DNA from: a virus
DNA length: 64,000 nt
IMG/VR virus record: IMGVR_UViG_3300021375_000018
Coordinates: 23,119-87,118 of that record
Strand: one strand, 5' to 3'
Part shown: in pieces, positions 1 through 9,609 of the stretch
Position numbering within the stretch: position 1 is the first letter of the stretch
How the letters are laid out: the number at the start of each line of letters is the position of its first letter
Translations under genes and position numbers: made by a program
The notes under the pieces: model-generated
Told to the model about the DNA's origin: nothing
What the model saw: only the letters and a program-made list of their open reading frames with translations
The model's database searches: none

Positions 1-2010
1 CCTGATAATATATTGGATTTAGATGAGCTATTAAAAGAAGTATCTGGTGGTTTAGGTAGTGAATTTAATAGTTTATATGATTTAGTTCCTAAAGTAGCTT
101 TTAAAGTACCTTTACTTGATATTGCATTATCAATTGCTATACTAGGAATTGAAAACTTAATTACATTTTCAAACTCACAAGACAAAAGAATGAAGTTACT
201 ATTTAATAAATTTAAAATGGAAAGAGAATGGAAAAATAATTATCTTTATAAATCCAAAGGGAAAGGCACATTATCAAAAGATTTAGATCTACCAAAGATT
301 GAAGATAATGTAAACTTAGTTGAACTAGATTATTACTTTTTTAGATTTTATATTGAAAGAATTCATGTAGGTTCTAAACTAGTAAAGTATCAATTAAAAA
401 GAAAGACACCTTTACCTTTAAGGACAAAAGAGTCACCTTTTACAAGAGTAGGTAGTAGTAGATTTCAAAATATATTAAAACACGAGATAAATAGTGATAA
501 AAAATATAATTGGAGTTCTGAAAATACAAAAACAAACGGTAAGATTCATGAACAGTCAACAAGACTAAGATCTCTACCACAAGGATTGATGTTACATGAT
601 GATATAATTGAAACAATAATTTTAAATTCTAATTTAAACGAAAAAGACTCAGTTTTATCAATAGGTGATGACTTATTACAAAACTTTTATAAAGCAAAAG
701 ATAAAGAAAAAAGATTACCTTCAAAATTAGTTCAAGAAATAGAAAACACATTAGAAGCTGAGTATATGCCTTTTTATTTGCATGACGTAAGAACAAATGA
801 AATAATATCAATGCATGCTTTTATAGATAACATAGCAGACTCATTTAGCCCAGAATATACAACAACTTCAGGCTTTGGTAGGATAGATGATGTTAGATCA
901 TATGTTAAAACAAATAGACAAATAAACTTAACTTTTAAAATTGTTTCAACTTCTCAAAGTGATCATGACTTAATGTGGTATCAAGTCAACAAAATTGTTT
1001 CAATGGTTTACCCACAATGGTCAGATGCTTTCCCAGCATTTAAAACAGATGATAATGACAATAAAACTTTTGCAAATTTTAAGTATCCATTTTCTCAAGT
1101 TCCAACTTCTTCACCACTTGTAAGACTTAGAGTAGGTGATGTTATAAAGTCAAACTATAGCAGAACAAGTCTTTCAAGATTACATGGACTTACAAGTTTT
1201 GCTAATCCTAATAAAATGACTAAAAACGTCAAGATAAACAATAAAAAAACAGAAGTTACAGATAAAAGTATAGTGTTTGAAAAAGGATCCGATGAGCATA
1301 TACTTTTGCCCGGCATGTACAGAGATAATGCGTTTTCTGGAGAAAATTTTTTAGACTCTGTATCAGACTTTGATATGGGATATTTTAATATTAAAAAGCC
1401 TGTTAAAGTTAAAAATATAGGTAGTTCATTTTCAATAGGTAAAAGCTTTGTTTCTAAAGTAAAAGTTATTGAAGAAAATCACCCAGCAAAAGATAAGGTG
1501 CTAACTGTTGATGTAAGAAGTATTATTAATAAAAAAAGTATGTATAAATTAGAGCAAGAAGATACAACCTCGACAACCACTGATGTTATCCCAAAGCCTA
1601 AAAAAGATATAAAAATGGATAATATGTCTTTGGGTGATACTAATAAGATAATGAGTCCTGTTGATAGTGAGGGTAGACAAAACAATCCAATAACAAAAGC
1701 TTATGAGAGTGGTATGAGTAGAGGTTTAGCAGGATTTATAACAAATTTAGATATAAGTTATAACGAGTTTACTTGGGAAACAAGCAGAGTAGGATCTAAA
1801 GCACCAATGATGGTTTCTGTTACAATGGCATTTGCTCCAATACATGATATACCGCCAGGTTTAGATCATAATGGAATGATGAGAGCACCAATATATAATG
1901 TTGGAAGAATAAACAACGAAATTTTTGGTGATCCGCATGATGGAGACAATGGATTAAATTCAGGGCGTAGAGAAACTTTAAAATATCTTAAAAAGTTTAT
2001 TAAGGAGTAA
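1..2010 (+). CDS. Virion (probable baseplate/tail) protein, 5' end outside window
   Basis: The reading frame is open from base 1, so the true start lies upstream; about 670 residues are visible. No catalytic motif is seen. The middle part (about residues 280-400) has a pattern typical of phage tail and baseplate proteins: a YVKTNRQINLTFKIV strand, a WYQVNKIVSMVYP segment, then SPLVRLRVGDVI. The C-terminal part carries GSKAPMMVSVTMAFAPIHDI. It lies 3 bases before a LysM-like tail gene and upstream of a 1426-residue protein with hub-like features. The baseplate or tail-tip assignment rests on context and motif style, not on a firm family match. Confidence 0.55.
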   Translation, partial: PDNILDLDELLKEVSGGLGSEFNSLYDLVPKVAFKVPLLDIALSIAILGIENLITFSNSQDKRMKLLFNKFKMEREWKNNYLYKSKGKGTLSKDLDLPKIEDNVNLVELDYYFFRFYIERIHVGSKLVKYQLKRKTPLPLRTKESPFTRVGSSRFQNILKHEINSDKKYNWSSENTKTNGKIHEQSTRLRSLPQGLMLHDDIIETIILNSNLNEKDSVLSIGDDLLQNFYKAKDKEKRLPSKLVQEIENTLEAEYMPFYLHDVRTNEIISMHAFIDNIADSFSPEYTTTSGFGRIDDVRSYVKTNRQINLTFKIVSTSQSDHDLMWYQVNKIVSMVYPQWSDAFPAFKTDDNDNKTFANFKYPFSQVPTSSPLVRLRVGDVIKSNYSRTSLSRLHGLTSFANPNKMTKNVKINNKKTEVTDKSIVFEKGSDEHILLPGMYRDNAFSGENFLDSVSDFDMGYFNIKKPVKVKNIGSSFSIGKSFVSKVKVIEENHPAKDKVLTVDVRSIINKKSMYKLEQEDTTSTTTDVIPKPKKDIKMDNMSLGDTNKIMSPVDSEGRQNNPITKAYESGMSRGLAGFITNLDISYNEFTWETSRVGSKAPMMVSVTMAFAPIHDIPPGLDHNGMMRAPIYNVGRINNEIFGDPHDGDNGLNSGRRETLKYLKKFIKE

Positions 2011-2013
2011 TCA

Positions 2014-2280
2014 ATGGCTGTAATTAATAGATATGATAGCTTTGGAAATAGTATTGCTAATAAAATATATTTTGCAAGACAAAACAACCAAATAGACACA
2101 AAAGTTGTTGTAACTGAATCTTCAAAAAGACTTGATCATTATGCATATGAGGAGTACGATGAAGGATTAAATTGGTGGATAATCGCAGCTGCAAGTGGTA
2201 TAGGATGGTGGCTTCAAGTACCTCCTGGAACAGTTCTATATATTCCAACAGACTTACAACAAATCGAAAACTTAAAATAA
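2014..2280 (+). CDS. Small LysM-like tail/baseplate protein
   Basis: This 88-residue protein ends with the signature of phage tail LysM-like domains (P2 gpX and T4 gp53 style): a WWIIAAASGIG helix followed by VPPGTVLYIPTDL, the usual 'proline-glycine, then strand' ending. Such proteins join tail tube and baseplate rather than bind peptidoglycan. The start has a good AAGGAG site 8 bases upstream, which overlaps the end of the preceding gene. Its place between two large tail-like genes agrees with the assignment. Confidence 0.7.
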   Translation: MAVINRYDSFGNSIANKIYFARQNNQIDTKVVVTESSKRLDHYAYEEYDEGLNWWIIAAASGIGWWLQVPPGTVLYIPTDLQQIENLK

Positions 2281-2297
2281 AAAAAGTAGATTAAATA

Positions 2298-5200
2298 ATG
2301 AGTAAAAATTCAATTTCAGCTTTAAGAGCTAGTAAAGTAAGTAAATTTTTAAATATTCTATCTGAATCTGATACAGTAAAACATTTAAATAGACAAAAAG
2401 AATCAGGCACTAGCTCTGATGAAATTACAAGTAGCGCAGCTGATGCAATATCTGATATGTTTCAATCGATTTCAAGAGAAGCAATGACAACATATGAGAT
2501 TCTAAAGCATATGCATGAAAACTACACTGATGCAGATATAAAAAAAGTCTCAGATAAAATAAAAATCTTGCATAGCTCTTTAACTTATGACATAACAACA
2601 AAACCAAAAACAACACCAAAATCAGAAGTCGGCAATCCAACAAATGCAAACTCTCCTTTTATTTTAAAACAAAACGATAAATACTTTGGAAGATTTAATT
2701 CAAAGTATAGAAAAGACGTAATGGGAATAAATAGTCCTGATCCTGATGTTGTTGTAGGTATTGAAGCTTTTGGTCAGTTTAACAAAGACAATAAAGCAAA
2801 AAACACACAAGATAAAAAGATGATAAGTGTGAATAGTAAACCAAAAAGCCCTAATCCAATTGCACCAGGATTATCAATTATATTGCATAACGATGCTAAT
2901 TTTAGATGTGGATCAAGAAATGCTTTGGAACTTGCTACTTTTTGGAATATACTAAGTAATATTGAGATGAGTAAATGCTATCCATTCTTAAATGCAACTT
3001 TTTCTTTACCTAAGATATTAAGACAAAAGAGTTCAGTTACTTCATTTAAAACAAGCACAATAAATCAATTTATTGACGGTACTTTAGTGCCAGAAAACAA
3101 AACTGATACTTATGATTTTTTTGAAGCGTCTATAGGAAAAACCTTAAATAATAAAAGTAAAAAGAGAGAGACTGAATTGGGTGTTGATGCAAACTTTTCT
3201 ATTTTTACTTCTCCTCAAACTTTAAACAATTTCAATGAAAATTCTGGACATTTAGAAAATTTTATGTCTAAAGAGGGAAATTCTTTTAAAAGTTCTATAA
3301 AAAATAGAATAACTACACCTCATGACTTAACTAGACCTTTTATGACTATTAAATCGTTTGATATAGATGTAGCACCTTCGCAAGGTCTTATGTCATTTAA
3401 GACTGGAAGACTTAGTCTTGTTTTACATGATAGAACAAGAATGGGAGATATTGCACCTTTTATTAAACCTGATCTGTTTGGATCGTTTGGTGCTGAGATT
3501 ACTATTGAGTATGGTTGGTCACATATAGATGTTGGTGATAATAAAACTAGCGATAATAAAAATTATATTGCTGAATTTTTAAATGATTCTAGAGTTGTTG
3601 AAAAATATATTATTACAAACTCTTCGTTTAGAATAGACAAAGCAGGACTTGTAAATATTGACTTAGCAATAGCTATGAGAGGCCCACTAGATATTAGACA
3701 AGCATTTATAGAAGGTAATTCTTCAAAAAAAGTGTCATCAAATCAAATTAAACTTGATTTAAACAATTTACAAGGTAATTTGATTAAATTACAACGAGAG
3801 TGCATAAGATTTAATAACGATGATGCAGCCAATAATCCAGAAAACAAATCAGTTATAATTAACGGACTTAATGATTCACTTTTAAATTTTATTAAAAAAA
3901 CAGCTTTAGATAGCTTTACTATTAAAGTATATAAAAAGGATAAAGCTTTTAATAAAGCTATAAAAGATTTTGTTAATCTAGAGGGAAAAAAACTTAATAA
4001 AAAATTTAACAAAATAAATAATGATGATTCTGAAAATGATTTGTTTAAGTTTTCTAGTGGTCAGGAAAAATCTTTAATAAATAATGATGGTATAAACAGC
4101 GTAAAAAAAGAAGTTATTAAAAGTATAAAATCATTACAAGCTTCAATTATTGGACATATTGTTAGTCTAAGAGGCAATAAAAAAGATAGAGAAGACATTT
4201 TTAATGATCTTCATTTCAATGTTGAGATTGATGCTTTTTTTGATAAAAACTGGTATGTATCAAGAACTGGCAAGAAAAATGCAACAGGTAAAGACAAGAA
4301 TAAAGCTCTAAAAGAATTAAAAGAAGGCACAACTTTTGATGGATATATTACTTTTGGTTCTATAATAAATAAAATAGTAGCGACGCACTTGACAAATTTA
4401 GGTAAGTTTGATGAAACTCAAGTAATTTTTTATACTGCTAATGAATTTTGTGGAGAGATGTCTTCTAGAAATATTGCTTCTTTTCTTATAAGTAAGGAAG
4501 AATATAAATTATTTTTAAATGATATTTTTACAAATAAGAACAGATATACTATCGAGTCTTTTCTTGGGTTAGTAATTAAAGAGTTTATAGAAGATAAAAG
4601 TCAAATAATGTATGGCTTTAGTGACTTATTTAAAAAGAAGGACACAAATTCATATAAAAAAGTGCCTATTGAAAAAAAGACAGAAGATTTTAAGGAAAAA
4701 GTAGACGCTAGATTGAAAGAAATATATGCAGCGCAGGCTGGAGGTAAAAAACTAAATAAAAGTTTTGATTTTAAAATGCCAAGAGTAGGATTTACTTTTG
4801 ACACGTTGACTTCAAAAGAAGATAATTATAATAGAGTAATTAGTAGATTATCTATTTATGATAAAAACGATAATCCTTTTGGTTCATTAAACAGTATTAT
4901 GAAAGAGTTAAATGCTTCTGAGGGTGTTTTAAAATTAAACAATGAACTAACAAAGCTCAGGAAAGAACACGCAAGTAAAAGTGGAAGTAGTTTGCCATAT
5001 GAATTTTATGAAAAAAGTCAAAAAATAATTGAAAAATTTACTCCTAATTTTATAGAAGAAGATCCAAACAATAAAGGTGTATATATTATAAAAAACTCAT
5101 CAAATGGAGTTGCTAGTTTAAAAAACAAGTTTAAAGAAATGATGCCTTCAATAACATATGGATCTCAAAATTCTGGTATAATAGATGCTTCTTTGACTAC

Positions 5201-6578
5201 AGTTAATGAATCAAAAATGAATACAGTGTTTCTTACTAGACCTGATCGTAATAAGGTTATTAGCAATGTCTTAACTTCTTTTGACAAAGACTTACCTTTA
5301 AGAGTATTGCCATCCCAGGCTTCTATTACAATGTTTGGATGTCCTTACTTAAACTTTGCACAATTTATTTACTTAGACTTTGAAACAGGAACAACAATTG
5401 ACAATACTTATAGCGTCGCTAGTCTTAAACATAGCATAACACCCGGGTCTTTTAAAACAACAGCAACACTTACTTATGGAGATGTTTATGGAAAATATGA
5501 AGTTGCACAAGGTATTATATCAGATGTGATAAAAAGAATAGATGATATAGAGGAACCTAAAACAGTTGAAATTGGCAATAATGATAGCACAAAAGTTAAA
5601 GTTGCAAGCAATAATAGTAGTATTAAAAAGACTATTGTTATAAGGAAAATTAAAAGAGAAGATGTTTTTGACAAAGAATTAAGTATCTTCTTGTTTTCGT
5701 TAGCAAAAGAATATAAATTTAATTTTAACGTAAACTTTAAAAACAGCAATAAAAACAAAATACATTTTGAAATTGACAACAATAAAGGTAGAAAAATAGC
5801 AGCAAAGTCTAGCCTTAATAATATCAACTCAAATATTGAAATTACCAGCGAAAGTTCTGTTACAAAATTTGACTTTAAATACGATGCTTTTATATTTAAA
5901 AATTTTAGTAATACAGAAAAACTAACAGAAATACCTTTTGTAATAAAGTCTTATGAGATAAACAAGAAAAATAAATTGTTTGCTATTGATCTTTTGCAAA
6001 CTGAAAAAAATGAAAGTATTCTTACAAATATCTTTAGTCATAACTTCTTTTTAAAATTTAAAAATATTCCAACATCTATAATAGGAAGTTGTTCAGGCTC
6101 AACTTTAGAAATAGACGCTTTTTATATTGATTTTACTTCTAATAAACATAAAAAAGTTTTAGAAATAGAAAATGGTACAGAAATTAATTTTCTTGGTAGC
6201 ATTTTTCCTCTTATAAATCCAGACATAGATACGATTGCAAATCCTCCTATAATAAGTTATTATATAACAAGAGAAATAGAAGTAGTAAACAAATTATATT
6301 TTGTAACTGTAGAGGTTTCACAAGATAAAGATATTGTTGATCAATTAAAATCAAAATATGAGTCAAGAATTGTAATTAATAATATTAGTTTAAACGATTT
6401 AAGTAGAAAATATGTTAATGATATTAAAAAACTTCCTGATGATTTAACGAAAGTTGTTAAAGATACGTTTTATAGTAAACACAGTGACAAACCAGAAGAA
6501 GAAAAATTTAAAATTTATATCCCAGTCAGTATAATAACAAATTTATTTTTTCAAAATATATTTGAAGTTATAAATTAA
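2298..6578 (+). CDS. Large tail/baseplate hub-like structural protein
   Basis: The product has 1426 residues and no enzymatic motif that I recognise. Two stretches look like beta-rich hub modules: residues about 345-410 (SFDIDVAPSQGLMSFKTGRL, then FGSFGAEITIEYGWSH) and about 1000-1075 (SQASITMFGCPYLNFAQFIY, then SITPGSFKTTATLTYGDVYG). The second resembles the conserved end of phage baseplate-hub and tail-spike proteins. Long lysine- and asparagine-rich linkers separate them. The ribosome site is weak (AAAAAAGTAG). The gene is followed by a promoter, so it probably ends the tail operon. Confidence 0.55.
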   Translation: MSKNSISALRASKVSKFLNILSESDTVKHLNRQKESGTSSDEITSSAADAISDMFQSISREAMTTYEILKHMHENYTDADIKKVSDKIKILHSSLTYDITTKPKTTPKSEVGNPTNANSPFILKQNDKYFGRFNSKYRKDVMGINSPDPDVVVGIEAFGQFNKDNKAKNTQDKKMISVNSKPKSPNPIAPGLSIILHNDANFRCGSRNALELATFWNILSNIEMSKCYPFLNATFSLPKILRQKSSVTSFKTSTINQFIDGTLVPENKTDTYDFFEASIGKTLNNKSKKRETELGVDANFSIFTSPQTLNNFNENSGHLENFMSKEGNSFKSSIKNRITTPHDLTRPFMTIKSFDIDVAPSQGLMSFKTGRLSLVLHDRTRMGDIAPFIKPDLFGSFGAEITIEYGWSHIDVGDNKTSDNKNYIAEFLNDSRVVEKYIITNSSFRIDKAGLVNIDLAIAMRGPLDIRQAFIEGNSSKKVSSNQIKLDLNNLQGNLIKLQRECIRFNNDDAANNPENKSVIINGLNDSLLNFIKKTALDSFTIKVYKKDKAFNKAIKDFVNLEGKKLNKKFNKINNDDSENDLFKFSSGQEKSLINNDGINSVKKEVIKSIKSLQASIIGHIVSLRGNKKDREDIFNDLHFNVEIDAFFDKNWYVSRTGKKNATGKDKNKALKELKEGTTFDGYITFGSIINKIVATHLTNLGKFDETQVIFYTANEFCGEMSSRNIASFLISKEEYKLFLNDIFTNKNRYTIESFLGLVIKEFIEDKSQIMYGFSDLFKKKDTNSYKKVPIEKKTEDFKEKVDARLKEIYAAQAGGKKLNKSFDFKMPRVGFTFDTLTSKEDNYNRVISRLSIYDKNDNPFGSLNSIMKELNASEGVLKLNNELTKLRKEHASKSGSSLPYEFYEKSQKIIEKFTPNFIEEDPNNKGVYIIKNSSNGVASLKNKFKEMMPSITYGSQNSGIIDASLTTVNESKMNTVFLTRPDRNKVISNVLTSFDKDLPLRVLPSQASITMFGCPYLNFAQFIYLDFETGTTIDNTYSVASLKHSITPGSFKTTATLTYGDVYGKYEVAQGIISDVIKRIDDIEEPKTVEIGNNDSTKVKVASNNSSIKKTIVIRKIKREDVFDKELSIFLFSLAKEYKFNFNVNFKNSNKNKIHFEIDNNKGRKIAAKSSLNNINSNIEITSESSVTKFDFKYDAFIFKNFSNTEKLTEIPFVIKSYEINKKNKLFAIDLLQTEKNESILTNIFSHNFFLKFKNIPTSIIGSCSGSTLEIDAFYIDFTSNKHKKVLEIENGTEINFLGSIFPLINPDIDTIANPPIISYYITREIEVVNKLYFVTVEVSQDKDIVDQLKSKYESRIVINNISLNDLSRKYVNDIKKLPDDLTKVVKDTFYSKHSDKPEEEKFKIYIPVSIITNLFFQNIFEVIN

Positions 6579-6586
6579 AATTAATT

Positions 6587-6617
6587 GTGTAAAAATAAAA
6601 AAATGTATATATTATAT
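6587..6617 (+). promoter_or_regulatory. Phage promoter, GTGTAAAA-N15-TATTATAT
   Basis: This is a member of the window-wide promoter family, with a slightly degenerate -10. Transcription starting 6-7 bases after the -10 would begin at or next to the ATG of the PolA-like gene at 6622. Confidence 0.55.
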
Positions 6618-6621
6618 TTTT

Positions 6622-7680
6622 ATGAAAGATGAATATAAATTATATAATATAGAAGATATAAATAAGTATGATAAATTCTTTAGTATGTTTAGTAATAAAT
6701 TATCTATAGAAGTAATATTAGAAGTTTTACCTGAATTTTACAAAAAAGAATTTATTAAAGATTTAGAAATTTGTGATTCTAAGCTATTAGAATTAGATAA
6801 ATACTTTAATTATTTAGACATTTTCTCAAAAAAACAAAAAATATTTAGTAATTTAAATAGAGCTAAGATTAATAAAATATCTTATAAAGTATTTAAAGAG
6901 CTAGAAAAAAACGAAACACTACAATCAAATCTTAATAGCTTTAAGCCTATTAGAGGTTATGCAGAAGTTGTATCATATGAACAAATAAAAACAATTTCAG
7001 GACGATTGATAAATAAAACTTCAAGTCCTAAGATATTGACATTACCTGTAAGACATAGAAAGATATTTGAATCTAGATGGACTCAAGAAGGTGACTTATT
7101 ACAAATTGATTTTAAGTCTCTTGAACCTAGAGTTATAAGAAAGATAAATGGAAAAGATGCAGGTGATGATATCTATATGGATATTGCTGATGGTTTAGAC
7201 TTTAAAGTTGATCGTCTTATTATTAAAAGAGCAATCATATCAATACTATACGGAAGCAACTCTCAAATAGACGGCTTAAGTAAAGAAAGAAGTGATATCG
7301 TATTAAATGCAACAAAAGAATATTTTGATATTAAAGCAACATTGCAAAAGGCATCAAAAGAATACGACGTTGATTGCAGAAGCAATTTCTATGGAAGACC
7401 TATATGGAATATCAAAGAAACAAAAGAAAACAAAATCGTAAACAACTACATACAATCTACAGCTGTTGATGTGGCATTATTATACTTCTCAGAATTATGT
7501 GATAAATTAGATCTTGATTTATGCAAACCGCTTTTTATAATTCACGATGCTTTGGTATGTGACGTACATAAAAGCTATAAAGAAGAATTCTCAAAAATTG
7601 TAAATGAAGGTTATAACTGTAACAAACTAGGAAACTTTCCTGTTGAAATAACTAATGTATTGGAGTCAATATATGAATAA
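6622..7680 (+). CDS. Minimal family A DNA polymerase-like protein
   Basis: At 352 residues this carries only a polymerase palm/fingers, with no 3'-5' or 5' exonuclease domain. Motif A is QIDFKSLEPRVI (about residue 163, catalytic Asp). Motif B is RLIIKRAIISILYGS (about 196-210): the Arg and Lys of the O-helix and the Tyr-Gly are kept, but the position of E. coli Phe762 is Ile. Motif C is FIIHDALVCDV (about 306), with the catalytic Asp and the following Glu changed to Ala. A separate FEN-type nuclease is encoded at 10822, so the two may together resemble a split Pol I. No ribosome site precedes the ATG and the promoter lies directly upstream, so the mRNA may be leaderless. The replicase proper is probably the DnaE encoded further on. 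Confidence 0.75.
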   Translation: MKDEYKLYNIEDINKYDKFFSMFSNKLSIEVILEVLPEFYKKEFIKDLEICDSKLLELDKYFNYLDIFSKKQKIFSNLNRAKINKISYKVFKELEKNETLQSNLNSFKPIRGYAEVVSYEQIKTISGRLINKTSSPKILTLPVRHRKIFESRWTQEGDLLQIDFKSLEPRVIRKINGKDAGDDIYMDIADGLDFKVDRLIIKRAIISILYGSNSQIDGLSKERSDIVLNATKEYFDIKATLQKASKEYDVDCRSNFYGRPIWNIKETKENKIVNNYIQSTAVDVALLYFSELCDKLDLDLCKPLFIIHDALVCDVHKSYKEEFSKIVNEGYNCNKLGNFPVEITNVLESIYE

Positions 7681-8284
7681 ACTAATTGAAAGAGATGTAG
7701 AATCTCTTTGGAATAAATATGAAAAGCTACTTTCAGTCTTAAACGATGAAGGAGTTAATAAACTAATTGAAGATCATGGACAAAGAATTATAGAATGTTC
7801 ATACTCACAAAAAATATCAGAACCTTACTGTGGAATCGGTGGTCTTGTAGCTTACAGTCTAGACTTAGCAAAAAATGCGAAAGTATTATCACAAACATTA
7901 AAATATGATATTACAGCGCACTCTATTATAAAATGTGCTTTACTATCTGAAGTTGGTAGAATTGGTACAGAGCATATTAGTAGATTTATACTTTCAACTT
8001 CAGACTGGCACAAAGAAAAATTAGGAATGTATTTTGATTGGAATGAATCATGTCCAAAATATAATGTATATCATATGTCTTTGTGGTACATTCAAAAATA
8101 TAAAATTCATCTTTCTTGGGAAGAGTGGCAAACAATTATGCTAATGACTTCGCAGTCTTCTGAAGATTCAAAGTTTTATGGCAATCATAAATCAAATCTT
8201 TCTTTATTACTTTCTATTTCTAAAGATATAGTGATTAAAAAAGAAAAAGATGTTATTGATGGTGTAGATAGGATTCCTTTTTAA
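7673..8284 (+). CDS. Degenerate HD-domain-like protein
   Basis: I chose the ATG at 7673 because GGAG lies 7 bases upstream; an in-frame ATG at 7655 would add six residues inside the preceding gene. The start overlaps the previous stop by 8 bases. The protein (about 203 residues) matches the layout of phage HD-domain phosphohydrolases: the GGLVAYSL segment corresponds to the usual GGLLxHSL and KCALLSEVGRIG to the usual ALLHDLGKIG. The metal-binding His of the first segment is Ala, and the His-Asp pair is Ser-Glu. The fold therefore seems kept while the metal site is lost. Function is unknown; a regulatory role or altered activity is inference. Confidence 0.55.
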   Translation: MNKLIERDVESLWNKYEKLLSVLNDEGVNKLIEDHGQRIIECSYSQKISEPYCGIGGLVAYSLDLAKNAKVLSQTLKYDITAHSIIKCALLSEVGRIGTEHISRFILSTSDWHKEKLGMYFDWNESCPKYNVYHMSLWYIQKYKIHLSWEEWQTIMLMTSQSSEDSKFYGNHKSNLSLLLSISKDIVIKKEKDVIDGVDRIPF

Positions 8285-8307
8285 TATTTATATAAAAAGG
8301 AGTCAAC

Positions 8308-8607
8308 ATGAATGAAAATGATTTATATTATCTTGTTTTAGAATCACTAATAGAAGAAGCAGAGCTTAATGAATTCAGCACAATGGGTGGAGGTGCTGTG
8401 GGTGGAGTATCAGTACCTTTAGGCGCTGGACCAAGTGGAAAAGTTATTTATAGAGACGGAAACGATAAAAGTGATTCTGCATACAAAGAAAAACCAGGAA
8501 ATAACAAGAAGAAGAAAAAGAGTAGAAAGAAAAAAACTTACAATAAGTCAGTTCAGCATTACTTAAAAAATGGTGGTGAGAAGACAAGAAAAAGATCATT
8601 TAAATAA
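8308..8607 (+). CDS. Small basic protein with candidate capsid-targeting N-terminus
   Basis: This 99-residue protein has an acidic amphipathic N-terminus (YLVLESLIEEAELNEF) containing LxE-type sites, then a glycine-rich STMGGGAVGGVSVPLGAGP segment, then a very lysine/arginine-rich tail. The layout matches other genes in the window that I interpret as head-internal proteins cleaved after (L/I)xE. It has a strong AAGGAG site and stands alone between replication genes, followed by the promoter for the SSB gene. The precise role is unknown. Confidence 0.5.
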   Translation: MNENDLYYLVLESLIEEAELNEFSTMGGGAVGGVSVPLGAGPSGKVIYRDGNDKSDSAYKEKPGNNKKKKKSRKKKTYNKSVQHYLKNGGEKTRKRSFK

Positions 8608-8628
8608 AAAATTAAAATTATAAAAAAT

Positions 8629-8659
8629 GTGTAAATATTAAAACAATAAATTATAATTC
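8629..8659 (+). promoter_or_regulatory. Phage promoter, GTGTAAAT-N15-TATAATTC
   Basis: Family-type promoter with a perfect upstream box. It sits about 70 bases before the gp32-like SSB gene and probably drives the long replication and nucleotide operon that follows. Confidence 0.65.
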
Positions 8660-8726
8660 AAATGTATTAAACAAATACAAATTAAAAAATGCCAAATTAA
8701 AAATTAAATATTCGGAAAGGAATAAC

Positions 8727-9533
8727 ATGGCTATAGATTTAAGTGCAATTCGAAAAAAGTTAAACCAATTAAGTGGACAAAACAATAAGAAAAATGTATT
8801 ATGGAGACCTGAAGAAGGTTCTGAAACAACAGTAAGACTTTTAGCATATCCTGATAATGATGGACAACCCTTTAAAGAGATGATGTTTTACTACAATATC
8901 GGAAATAACCCGGGTTTGCTATCACCATACCAATTTGGAAAAGCTGATCCTATTCAAGAGCTTATTACGAAACTTCGCGATGAAGGTTCAAAGGAAAGTT
9001 ATGAATTAGCTAAAAAGCTTTATCCTAAGATGAGATGTTATGCTCCAGTTATTGTTAGAGGTGAAGAAGATAAGGGCGTAAGATTATGGGCTTTTGGGAA
9101 GCAACTATATCAAACGTTTTTAAACTTTATGCTTGACGAAGACTATGGTGACATTACTGATCCTATGGAAGGAAGAGATATTCGTGTAGTATGTACAAAA
9201 ACTCCTGGTCGTATGTGGGCAACAACTGAAGTAAGACCTCGAGGTAAAGATACACCTTTATCTGAAAATCAAGGACAAGTTAAAAAATGGCTTGACAATA
9301 TTCCTGATGTCAACGATTTATACACGCTTAAGTCTTACGAAGAATTAGAGAATATCGTAAATGAATGGCTCAATGGTGATGAAGAAGAAAGTAAAGAATC
9401 ATCTCGAGGTTGGGGAAATAGTGAAAGTAAGAGTGAAAGCAACAGTAGCAGTAGCAGTGATGATTCACCAGATGCTATTAATAGCAAATACAAGTCTCTT
9501 GATGATGCATTTGCTGATCTTGACTCGCTATAA
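8727..9533 (+). CDS. T4 gp32-like single-stranded DNA-binding protein
   Basis: The 268-residue product has the gp32 layout: a basic N-terminus (AIRKKLNQLSGQ), a core with WRPEEGSETTVRLLAYP, KADPIQELITKLRDEG, LYPKMRCYAPVIVRG and GVRLWAFGKQLYQTF, then a serine- and acid-rich tail ending DDAFADLDSL. In T4 the acidic tail recruits replication and recombination partners. It would coat single-stranded DNA for the UvsX, helicase and polymerase encoded next to it. The zinc-binding Cys/His cluster of T4 gp32 is not evident. The ribosome site GGAAAGGA is strong. Confidence 0.85.
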   Translation: MAIDLSAIRKKLNQLSGQNNKKNVLWRPEEGSETTVRLLAYPDNDGQPFKEMMFYYNIGNNPGLLSPYQFGKADPIQELITKLRDEGSKESYELAKKLYPKMRCYAPVIVRGEEDKGVRLWAFGKQLYQTFLNFMLDEDYGDITDPMEGRDIRVVCTKTPGRMWATTEVRPRGKDTPLSENQGQVKKWLDNIPDVNDLYTLKSYEELENIVNEWLNGDEEESKESSRGWGNSESKSESNSSSSSDDSPDAINSKYKSLDDAFADLDSL

Positions 9534-9560
9534 TAAAGAATCTTTATAGATTTATTTTTA

Positions 9561-9574
9561 CTGGACAAATCCAG
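9561..9574 (+). promoter_or_regulatory. Short hairpin between SSB and UvsX genes
   Basis: CTGGA and TCCAG form a 5-bp stem with a CAAA loop in the 76-base gap between the two genes. It is not followed by a U-run, so it is not an obvious terminator. It could protect the mRNA end or affect translation of the downstream gene. Confidence 0.3.
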
Positions 9575-9609
9575 AATTTCTGTATTCCTAACATAACAAG
9601 AAGGATTAA

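Noticed and set aside
8727-9533. Bacterial-type SSB
   Set aside because: The length, the internal order of blocks and the acidic tail fit T4 gp32, not the short OB-fold SSB with a DDDIPF tail.
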